Positions 1-4,362 of a DNA stretch of 5,506 nt are shown in pieces. The translations under genes and the position numbers were made by a program. Position 1 is the stretch's first letter; every line of letters begins with the position of its first letter. Source of the DNA: an uncultured Lachnospiraceae bacterium (lineage in GTDB: Bacteria > Bacillota > Clostridia > Lachnospirales > Lachnospiraceae); contig CAKRPI010000119.1 in the NCBI GenBank assembly GCA_934376945.1, forward strand, positions 1 through 5,506, read 5' to 3'. A model generated the notes under the pieces. It did not search any database. It was not told the DNA's origin and worked only from the letters and a program-made list of their open reading frames with translations.

Positions 1-185
1 CGGATCAAAGAGACGAGTGCCGCGATCAGCTGGCTTGCGACCGGTATTTTCCGGATCCGGATCCAGGCAAATACAAGACCGAGCACAAGACCGAGCAGGA
101 TGGAGACCGTCGTGATAAAGACAGTGGCCGGGACGCCCTTTAAAAGTTCACCAAAGGCGTCGATGGCATATTGTACATTGAACAT
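1..185 (-). CDS. Amino acid ABC transporter permease, second subunit (partial, N-terminus only)
   Basis: This is the first 61 codons, plus two bases, of a membrane permease that runs off the left edge of the window. The protein begins MFNVQYAIDAFGELLKGVPA, followed by a hydrophobic first membrane span at about residues 19-40 and a basic cytoplasmic loop (WIRIRK, 41-46). This is the typical start of polar-amino-acid (His/Glu/Gln type) permeases. The ATG at 185 is preceded by a GGGGGTG ribosome binding site about 7 nt upstream, and no other in-frame start fits better. It lies 80 bp downstream of a complete permease gene on the same strand, so the transporter probably uses two different permease subunits in a heterodimeric pore. 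The EAA loop that contacts the ATPase is outside the window. The family call is firm from the start alone; substrate is unknown. Confidence 0.85.
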   Translation of the reverse strand, partial: MFNVQYAIDAFGELLKGVPATVFITTVSILLGLVLGLVFAWIRIRKIPVASQLIAALVSLI

Positions 186-238
186 ATTTTTTCACCCCCG
201 TGGGTAGTTGTTGGGTTAAATGCGGCACGTATGAAAGG

Positions 239-258
239 ATTTCTGTGCTTTCAGAAAT
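239..258 (-). other. Small intercistronic stem-loop between the two permease genes
   Basis: A 7-bp perfect inverted repeat (ATTTCTG at 239-245, CAGAAAT at 252-258) with a 6-nt loop lies 8 nt after the stop of the first permease gene in the 80-bp gap between the permeases. It is AT-rich and is not followed by a U-run, so it is not a convincing terminator. It may be a weak mRNA processing or stability element, or chance. Confidence 0.3.
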
Positions 259-265
259 TTTATCG

Positions 266-961
266 TCACGGAATATAGATCAGCATTCTTTTGTAAAGCT
301 TTGCGATTGCAAAATCGATCAGAAGTGCCACACCCCAGTAGATAAACATCAGCGCGAGGAAAATCTCAAGCTGCCAGACGCCGAAATGATCAGCGGAAAG
401 CGTACGTGCCTTCTGATAGATGTCCATGACTCCGATCGTGTACATAATCGAAGACTGCTTGATCGCGGTGATGATCAGATTTCCAAGGTTCGGAAGTGCG
501 AGCACAAAGGTCTGAGGTACCAGAATATGGAAGAAAAACGAAGCAGAAGGAAGACTTAAAGACTGCGCAGCTTCCATTTGCCCCTGATCGATGCTTTCGT
601 AGGCGGCGCGGATGACTTCTGCCTCAAAGGCGGAGGTGCTTAAGGTAAATGCCACAATTACAAAAGGCAGCGGCTGGATGTTTGCTGTGTTGATGCCCCG
701 AAGCTGAAGCAGAATGGGGAGTCCGTAATAGACAACGAACAGCAGAAGCATCAGCGGAATACCGCGGATCATCATAATATAGAGGCGTATAATACCGCTG
801 ACGACTTTGTTTTTCCGCAGACGAAGCCAGACGAGAAGTACGGCAAACACAAGCGAAAGAATCAGAATGATACATACGGTAAAAAGTGTGTACGGCAGCA
901 AAGAGAGCAGCTTTGGAAAGGCATCCAGGAATGCGCCAAAGTCGAAATACGGATTGGACAT
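266..961 (-). CDS. Amino acid ABC transporter permease, first subunit
   Basis: A 231-residue inner-membrane subunit of a polar-amino-acid ABC importer, close to the usual family length. It has a hydrophobic first span at about residues 22-45 ending in a basic loop (RLRKNK). The family motif RGIPLMLLLFVVYYG follows at 66-80, matching the classical RGTPLLVQLFxxYFG. The cytoplasmic EAA loop that docks on the ATPase is at about 113-138 (EAEVIRAAYESIDQGQMEAA, then SLSLP). Further hydrophobic spans follow at about 154-168 and 197-218. The ATG shares one base with the ATPase stop (TAATG), so translation is probably coupled; a GGGAGGG purine run about 10 nt upstream sits inside the end of the ATPase gene. 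It likely pairs with the second permease whose start lies at 185. Substrate cannot be deduced from this subunit. Confidence 0.93.
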   Translation of the reverse strand: MSNPYFDFGAFLDAFPKLLSLLPYTLFTVCIILILSLVFAVLLVWLRLRKNKVVSGIIRLYIMMIRGIPLMLLLFVVYYGLPILLQLRGINTANIQPLPFVIVAFTLSTSAFEAEVIRAAYESIDQGQMEAAQSLSLPSASFFFHILVPQTFVLALPNLGNLIITAIKQSSIMYTIGVMDIYQKARTLSADHFGVWQLEIFLALMFIYWGVALLIDFAIAKLYKRMLIYIP

Positions 962-1707
962 TAAAGGCCGCCCTCCCTTCTGATGCGGGCCAGAAATGCT
1001 TTTGTGCGTTCCTGCTGCGGATGATTGAGAAACTGGTCCGGCGTACCGCTTTCGATGATCGAGCCGTTTTCCATGAAGATGATCCGGCTTGCAATATCAA
1101 GCGCGAGGCGCATCTCGTGGGTGACGATCAGCATGGTACGACCGCTGTCAGCGAGCTTTTTGATCGTGGAAGATACCTCATCGATCAGCTCCGGGTCGAG
1201 TGCTGAGGTCGGTTCATCCATCAGAAGGAGTTCCGGATTGACAGCCATGGCGCGGGCAATGCCCACTCGCTGCTTCTGACCGCCGGAGAGCATTTTCGGA
1301 TAGGAATCTGCTTTATCCGACAGGCCGACCTCCGACAGCAGCTGCCGTGCAAGAGACTGTGCGTCTGTTTTTTTCATTTTTTTGGTGTGGATCAGTGCTT
1401 CTGTGATATTCTGGAGCGCAGTCAGATTGTAGAAAAGATTGTAGGACTGAAAGACCATGGAAGTCTTTTTGCGTACCGCATTCTTTTGTGCGCGTGTCAC
1501 ATGAGAAAAATCAACCTGCGTATCGCCGAGTGTGAAGATACCGCTGTCTGCCTGTTCAAGAAAATTCAGACAGCGCAGAAGCGTTGTTTTCCCGGAACCG
1601 CTTTTTCCGATGATCACAACGGTTTCTCCTTCTTTGATGTCGAAAGAGACACCTTTTAAAATTTCGGCAGTGCCGTAGGATTTTTTCAGATCTTTAATCT
1701 CAATCAT
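961..1707 (-). CDS. Amino acid ABC transporter ATP-binding protein
   Basis: A 248-residue cytoplasmic ATPase that powers the importer by hydrolysing ATP at a dimer interface. All nucleotide-binding motifs are present: Walker A GKSGSGKTT at 34-42, Q-loop Gln87 (VFQSYNLF), ABC signature LSGGQ at 140-144, Walker B LLLMDE at 160-165 with catalytic Glu165, D-loop SALD at 168-171 and the H-loop His197 (VTHEM). Length and the VFQSYNLFYNLTALQNI segment match the GlnQ/HisP/TcyN type. The ATG at 1707 has a GAGG ribosome binding site 8 nt upstream (1716-1719). That site lies between the gene and the MITE-like insertion, so translation signals survived the insertion. No convincing promoter is visible directly upstream, so it probably depends on read-through from the operon promoter near 4000. 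It overlaps the permease gene by one base. Confidence 0.95.
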   Translation of the reverse strand: MIEIKDLKKSYGTAEILKGVSFDIKEGETVVIIGKSGSGKTTLLRCLNFLEQADSGIFTLGDTQVDFSHVTRAQKNAVRKKTSMVFQSYNLFYNLTALQNITEALIHTKKMKKTDAQSLARQLLSEVGLSDKADSYPKMLSGGQKQRVGIARAMAVNPELLLMDEPTSALDPELIDEVSSTIKKLADSGRTMLIVTHEMRLALDIASRIIFMENGSIIESGTPDQFLNHPQQERTKAFLARIRREGGL

Positions 1708-1726
1708 ATATGGAACCTCGTTTCAT

Positions 1727-1733
1727 ATGTAAT
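1727..1733. repeat. Left copy of the 7-bp direct repeat flanking the MITE-like element
   Basis: ATGTAAT, repeated exactly at 1946-1952, abuts both ends of the element and is best read as a target-site duplication. It lies 19 bp upstream of the ATPase start codon. Confidence 0.65.
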
Positions 1734-1760
1734 GATGTGAGTGTCAAAAGTAAATTTTGC
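1734..1760. repeat. Left terminal inverted repeat of the element
   Basis: This 27-bp segment matches the reverse complement of 1919-1945 at 23 positions. The core AGTGTCAAAAGTA (13 bp) is identical and the final TTGC is shared; the differences cluster in the AT-rich inner part. Confidence 0.7.
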
Positions 1761-1777
1761 CACTCAATGATGTAACC

Positions 1778-1811
1778 GGATTGCTCCATTGCTATGCAAT
1801 TCCCGCAATCC
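1778..1811. repeat. Internal hairpin of the element (GGATTGC/GCAATCC)
   Basis: Outer arms GGATTGC (1778-1784) and GCAATCC (1805-1811) enclose a second perfect inverted repeat, ATTGC (1788-1792) and GCAAT (1796-1800), giving a two-part stem. Confidence 0.6.
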
Positions 1812-1831
1812 TCGAACATCTCAAACTCCCG

Positions 1832-1857
1832 TAAAATGGCGTGTTCACACCATTTTA
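1832..1857. repeat. Internal hairpin of the element (TAAAATGG/CCATTTTA)
   Basis: Perfect 8-bp arms at 1832-1839 and 1850-1857 with a short inner stem. It lies between the other two hairpins, so the element folds into at least three consecutive stems. Confidence 0.6.
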
Positions 1858-1877
1858 TTTCGTTTTCAGTGTTCGGT

Positions 1878-1938
1878 GTGTCAATAAGTATAAATTGCTT
1901 ATTTGTGCGAGCACAAACGCAATTTATACTTTTGACAC
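1878..1938. repeat. Long foldback hairpin at the right end of the element
   Basis: The arm at 1878-1898 pairs with 1919-1938: 20 base pairs interrupted by a single bulged T (1885). Inside it, TTTGTGC (1902-1908) pairs perfectly with GCACAAA (1911-1917). Almost the whole 61-nt segment is base-paired, so it would form a strong hairpin in RNA of either strand. No U-run follows on the operon (minus) strand, so it is not a classical terminator. Confidence 0.8.
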
Positions 1939-1945
1939 TGACATC
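1919..1945. repeat. Right terminal inverted repeat of the element
   Basis: Partner of the left terminal repeat. It also pairs with a third, internal copy of the same sequence at 1878-1898, so this end can fold back on its own, independently of the left end. Confidence 0.7.
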
Positions 1946-1952
1946 ATGTAAT
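1946..1952. repeat. Right copy of the 7-bp direct repeat flanking the MITE-like element
   Basis: Exact second copy of ATGTAAT. It sits 63 bp beyond the dehydrogenase stop codon in the direction of operon transcription. Confidence 0.65.
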
Positions 1953-1956
1953 AGTT

Positions 1957-1981
1957 CCGTACATTAACCAGATCTGTACGG
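1957..1981 (-). other. Stem-loop after the opine dehydrogenase gene
   Basis: Perfect 7-bp arms CCGTACA (1957-1963) and TGTACGG (1975-1981) with an 11-nt loop, located 35-60 nt past the dehydrogenase stop and outside the MITE-like element. The following bases on the minus strand are not a U-run, so full termination is not expected. It may be a partial terminator or an mRNA 3'-end stabiliser for the upstream two genes. Confidence 0.4.
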
Positions 1982-2015
1982 TCAGTTTGTAAAGCAGAAA
2001 GCTCCGGGCTGTATC

Positions 2016-3038
2016 TCATACGTTTTGGAGCAGTCTGGTATCGAATCGCACGCTTTGGTGCTCTTTTTTCTGGAGATACAGATAAAACGTGTCGGTCAGT
2101 GCTTTGCTGTATGGAGTTTCGACACCAATCGCTGTACCAAGACTGACGAGCGGCTCAATGCCGTACGGCAGATCTTCTGCAATGAAGCGATGAGAGATGG
2201 AGTCCGGCGCTTTTACGTTCTGATAGACCGGATTATTCGCAAACAACTCAGTCAGGGTCGGATAGGAAGTTCCCCAGAATCCGTTCAGCTGCTTTGTAAT
2301 ACCTTCATAGGCAACACCAAGGCGCTCTGCCAGGGCGGCGCGTTCACGGTCAATTCCCTCGATATAGTTGGATGCGCGCTCGGAAAAGCCTTCTGTGAGC
2401 AGTGAAAATGATTCATGGTGTTCAATTCTGCTCAGGTTAAAAAGAGAGAGCGGAATATGAATGATCGGATTCGGTGCTTCCAGCGAAGTAGTGAGTACGG
2501 AATCTGCGGTCTGTACATCCTCATAAAGGGAGTGGAGCAGTGCAAGCAGTGAATCAGAAAGGAAACCGTTTACCCCGGCAATGGTGACGGTACGCTTGAT
2601 TCCTTTTATGCTGAGGCTTCTGTCCTTCACAGAAAAAGAAGCAACGTAGGGCATTCCACCGGTCTCTGCAATACATTTTTCACTCTTTGGATAAAAGCGT
2701 GACCGAACCTGATACGCCTCATATGCACCCCAGTTTCCGTTAAAGATCAGGATATTGCAGTCTGTCTGTGCATAGATTTTTTCAAAGATTTCATGATGTG
2801 CATTCGCCCAGGTACAGACGATGAGCAGGTCGGCACCTCTAAGTGCTTCTTTTAAATCAGAAGTCACAGATACAGAAAGCACTCCAGAGCAAAACTGCCC
2901 TGAAGTGATCTGTTTTTGGTCAAGATAAGTTGCCTTTTCTGGATTTCTCGTGTATACAATCACATCATATCCTTTTTGAACCAGATGTGCCGCACATGCA
3001 AAGCCGGTATTTCCGGCACCAATAATCGAAATTTTCAT
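2016..3038 (-). CDS. Octopine/nopaline (opine) dehydrogenase family protein
   Basis: A 340-residue NAD(P)-dependent enzyme. Known members reductively join an amino acid's amino group to an alpha-keto acid to make an opine, or run in reverse. The N-terminal Rossmann fold starts at residue 1 with the dinucleotide loop GAGNTG (7-12). ETGGMPYVAS (125-134) matches a conserved segment of the family. The C-terminal octopine-dehydrogenase domain shows APNPIIHIP (188-196), where His194 is the likely catalytic histidine. It also shows GIDRERAALAERLGV (228-242) and HRFIAEDLPYGIEPL (283-297) with candidate Asp289. The ATG at 3038 is chosen over an upstream in-frame ATG at 3185: it has an AGGA site 7 nt upstream, begins directly at the Rossmann strand, and avoids overlapping the binding-protein gene. 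It lies 16 bp after the binding-protein stop, so the two are co-transcribed. No nicotianamine synthase-like gene is visible, so a staphylopine-type metallophore role is unsupported. Exact substrate is unknown. Confidence 0.85.
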   Translation of the reverse strand: MKISIIGAGNTGFACAAHLVQKGYDVIVYTRNPEKATYLDQKQITSGQFCSGVLSVSVTSDLKEALRGADLLIVCTWANAHHEIFEKIYAQTDCNILIFNGNWGAYEAYQVRSRFYPKSEKCIAETGGMPYVASFSVKDRSLSIKGIKRTVTIAGVNGFLSDSLLALLHSLYEDVQTADSVLTTSLEAPNPIIHIPLSLFNLSRIEHHESFSLLTEGFSERASNYIEGIDRERAALAERLGVAYEGITKQLNGFWGTSYPTLTELFANNPVYQNVKAPDSISHRFIAEDLPYGIEPLVSLGTAIGVETPYSKALTDTFYLYLQKKEHQSVRFDTRLLQNV

Positions 3039-3054
3039 GGCAGTATTCCTTTGT

Positions 3055-3903
3055 TTATTCTTCCCAGTAGATAACATCGGTGACATCCTCTGCACCATCG
3101 ATGGAGAATACGTCCTCACCGTACCATTCTTCAGCGAGCTTAGAAAGGGTACCGTCATCACGCAGTTCCTGGAGTGCGCCGTCAACGGCCTCGATCAGTG
3201 CGCTCTCATCGGCTGCTTTTGTGTAAAGGAAAACGGTCGGGAAGAGACCGACGGAATCCGTTACCTTCAGGTCGAGATTCAGATCGGCCTGTACGCTTGT
3301 GAAAGAGGTATATGGATAGATTGCAGCGTCATAAACACCATTTGCAACAGCCTTTAATGTATCGGCAGTTGTTGCGGACTGCTCGGTGGCGCCCTCGAAT
3401 CCGATCGGGGTATCCGGGTGCTCTGCATTGTAGGAATTGATGATCGTGTAGCGGGCATCATCAGTCGGAATCGGAGCAAGCTGTTTGTCGCTGTTTGCCA
3501 GATCATCCAGAGAGTTGATGTCATTTTCATCGGTGCGCACGATCAGTCTTGCGTCAGATAAGCTGACCGGAACGTTGGAGTGGTCAAAGGTCTCGAATCG
3601 TTCCTTTGTGCCGTAGAAGGAGCAGGTGGCAAGATCATATTTGCCGGACTGCAGACCAACGAGCAGTGCATCCTGTTCAAGTGCAGTATAATTGAATTCG
3701 TACTGTTCAAGCTTTTCATCAATCAGCTTGAGTACTTCGAAATCATAGCCGGTAAAATTGCCCTCGTCGTCGACGTAGGTGTATGGTTTCTTGCCGGTTA
3801 CACCGGCGATATTTACGATGGTCACATCAGCGGCAAGTGCAGAGCTGCCAAGTGCAAGTGCAGTTACAGCAGTAATCATAGAAAGCGCAGATAATTTTTT
3901 CAT
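3055..3903 (-). CDS. Extracellular substrate-binding protein of the amino acid ABC transporter
   Basis: A 282-residue periplasmic-binding-protein-like (family 3) protein that captures the ligand for the ABC importer. It starts with a signal peptide: basic MKK, a hydrophobic core to about residue 20 and an SALA|AD cleavage site after residue 24. There is no lipobox cysteine; the only Cys is at 94. The mature part has the expected family landmarks: PYTYVDDEGNFTGYDFEVLK (40-59) and GLQSGKYDLA (83-92), plus TKERFETFDHS (99-109), where Arg102 aligns with the ligand-carboxylate arginine. The ATG at 3903 has GGAG 9 nt upstream and opens the signal peptide; in-frame ATGs at 3927 and 3957 would add residues before it. 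The usual amino-group aspartate near residue 197 is absent (IYPYTS). It is first in the operon, behind a strong promoter. Ligand unknown. Confidence 0.92.
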   Translation of the reverse strand: MKKLSALSMITAVTALALGSSALAADVTIVNIAGVTGKKPYTYVDDEGNFTGYDFEVLKLIDEKLEQYEFNYTALEQDALLVGLQSGKYDLATCSFYGTKERFETFDHSNVPVSLSDARLIVRTDENDINSLDDLANSDKQLAPIPTDDARYTIINSYNAEHPDTPIGFEGATEQSATTADTLKAVANGVYDAAIYPYTSFTSVQADLNLDLKVTDSVGLFPTVFLYTKAADESALIEAVDGALQELRDDGTLSKLAEEWYGEDVFSIDGAEDVTDVIYWEE

Positions 3904-3956
3904 AATCGTATTCTCCAATCTCTTCATTAGTAATCCATACCATATATTCCATATCA

Positions 3957-3968
3957 AACCTATAGGTT
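3957..3968. promoter_or_regulatory. 12-bp palindrome in the operon leader, possible operator
   Basis: AACCTATAGGTT is a perfect 12-bp palindrome about 12-23 nt downstream of the predicted transcription start. The adjoining bases give a direct repeat of TATAGG (3961-3966 and 3968-3973). The position would suit a repressor site. No regulator can be assigned. Confidence 0.35.
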
Positions 3969-3986
3969 ATAGGAAGTATTGAAGAG

Positions 3987-4015
3987 ATATTACAGCTGTA
4001 CCGGATATTTGTCAA
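3987..4015 (-). promoter_or_regulatory. Sigma-A-type promoter for the transporter/opine dehydrogenase operon
   Basis: Minus-strand -35 TTGACA (4010-4015) and -10 TAATAT (3987-3992) are separated by exactly 17 bp. An A/T-rich stretch at about 4017-4034, upstream of the -35, resembles an UP element. The predicted start is near 3980, giving a leader of about 77 nt to the ATG at 3903. This is the only strong promoter seen for the five-gene run. Confidence 0.85.
3991..4000. promoter_or_regulatory. Palindrome in the promoter spacer, possible operator
   Basis: TACAGCTGTA is a perfect 10-bp palindrome lying between the -35 and -10 boxes and overlapping the -10 by two bases. A protein bound here would block RNA polymerase. 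It could also be chance. Confidence 0.35.
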
Positions 4016-4072
4016 GTAAAAAATAAAAAATAAGGAATTGCTAAAAGTCAAAATAACGTCATAGCCTGGGAC

Positions 4073-4100
4073 TTGTATTTTTAAGTAAAAATGGTATAAT
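4073..4100 (+). promoter_or_regulatory. Extended -10 promoter for the riboswitch-LytTR unit
   Basis: A perfect -10 TATAAT (4095-4100) is preceded by TGG (4092-4094), an extended -10, and by a weak -35 TTGTAT (4073-4078) with a 16-bp spacer. The predicted start is near 4107, which leaves a leader of about 257 nt containing the aptamer and terminator. It is divergent from the operon promoter, with the two -35 boxes about 57 bp apart. Confidence 0.75.
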
Positions 4101-4145
4101 ATTCTACCAAATAAGCAAGAAAAACAAAGGATTCCGTTCGGTATA

Positions 4146-4228
4146 TAATTCACAAAAGGCAAAACAATCGAAAGGTTGTGACGCAAAGCTAAAGGACCTG
4201 TAAAATGGCAGCCAGCTGCACAGTGTTA
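4146..4228 (+). ncRNA. Cyclic-di-GMP-I (GEMM-I) riboswitch aptamer
   Basis: The core aligns without gaps to the class-I c-di-GMP aptamer of Vibrio Vc2 from GGCAAA through ACGCAAAGC. Helix P2 is a perfect 6-bp stem, ACAATC (4164-4169) with GGTTGT (4174-4179), capped by the conserved GAAA tetraloop. The invariant ACGCAAAGC is at 4181-4189, with the intercalating adenine (A47 in Vc2) at 4185. GCT (4188-4190) pairs with AGC (4210-4212) to start P3, and CC/GG (4197-4198/4207-4208) with ATGGCAGCCAG completes it. The base matching Vc2 G20 is G (4158), as expected for c-di-GMP rather than the 3',3'-cGAMP variant. A tentative P1 is TAA..CAC with GTGTTA. An intrinsic terminator follows within 10 nt, so control is probably by attenuation. 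Whether ligand turns it on or off is not clear. Confidence 0.9.
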
Positions 4229-4231
4229 AGG

Positions 4232-4263
4232 AAAGCATTGTTAATGGCATACAATGCTTTTTT
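4232..4263 (+). terminator. Intrinsic terminator forming the riboswitch expression platform
   Basis: A perfect 10-bp stem, AAAGCATTGT (4232-4241) with ACAATGCTTT (4251-4260), has a 9-nt loop and runs into TTTTTT (4258-4263) then CTTT. It lies directly downstream of the c-di-GMP aptamer and about 100 nt before the LytTR gene. That is where an attenuator that stops transcription before the gene should be. Confidence 0.9.
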
Positions 4264-4275
4264 CTTTGAAACAAG

Positions 4276-4295
4276 GCGGTAGTTTATCCTGCCGC
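4276..4295 (+). other. Leader hairpin between the attenuator and the LytTR gene
   Basis: GCGGTAG (4276-4282) pairs with CTGCCGC (4289-4295), seven pairs including one G-U, around a 6-nt loop. It is GC-rich and lies about 55 nt before the ribosome binding site, so it does not block the site itself. Role unknown. Confidence 0.35.
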
Positions 4296-4362
4296 AGGAA
4301 ATACAGTCCTGATTTGCGTGGCGGCCCTGACGGGTGGACTATGAAAGACAGGAGAAAAGCAG

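Larger units (their letters stand above)
1734..1945. mobile_element. MITE-like non-coding element with terminal inverted repeats and a target duplication
   Basis: A 212-bp stretch fills most of the 308-bp gap between the ATPase and opine dehydrogenase genes. Its ends are inverted repeats: the left end reads GATGTGAGTGTCAAAAGTA and the complement of the right end reads GATGTCAGTGTCAAAAGTA (18 of 19 identical; 23 of 27 if extended). It is flanked by the direct repeat ATGTAAT at 1727-1733 and 1946-1952. There is no gene inside; instead it is packed with hairpins. This is the signature of a non-autonomous miniature transposable element. An alternative parse is possible: the ends may start two bases further out (ATGATGT, 1732-1947) with a 3-bp GTA duplication. 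The family of the mobilising transposase cannot be named from this window. It could instead be a structured intergenic RNA element, but the terminal repeats plus duplication favour insertion. Confidence 0.72.

Noticed and set aside
49..63. Tandem GGATCC-containing repeat
   Set aside because: It is explained by the coding repeat Ile-Arg-Ile-Arg in the second permease.
1708..1770. A separate promoter for the ATPase gene from TTGACA in the left terminal repeat
   Set aside because: The minus strand has TTGACA in the repeat, but no acceptable -10 box lies 16-18 bp downstream.
1878..1938. Long hairpin as an intrinsic terminator
   Set aside because: Neither strand has a U-run after the stem, and the palindromic arms match the terminal repeats, so a mobile-element explanation is better.
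1932..1960. Outward plus-strand promoter from the right terminal repeat (TTGACA)
   Set aside because: The only -10-like sequence (TAATAG) is about 11 bp away, too close, and the strand opposes the operon with no gene to drive.
3039..3185. Upstream in-frame ATG giving the dehydrogenase a 49-residue N-terminal extension
   Set aside because: The extension overlaps the end of the binding-protein gene, has no fold-like features and precedes the Rossmann strand that normally starts the protein. The ATG at 3038 has a good AGGA site.
3904..3957. Earlier starts for the binding protein (3957 and 3927)
   Set aside because: They add residues before a normal signal peptide. The GGAG site is correctly spaced for 3903, not for the earlier ATGs.
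4146..4228. GEMM aptamer as the cGAMP-selective variant
   Set aside because: The discriminating position matching Vc2 G20 is G at 4158, whereas cGAMP-type aptamers usually carry A. The c-di-GMP call is therefore preferred.
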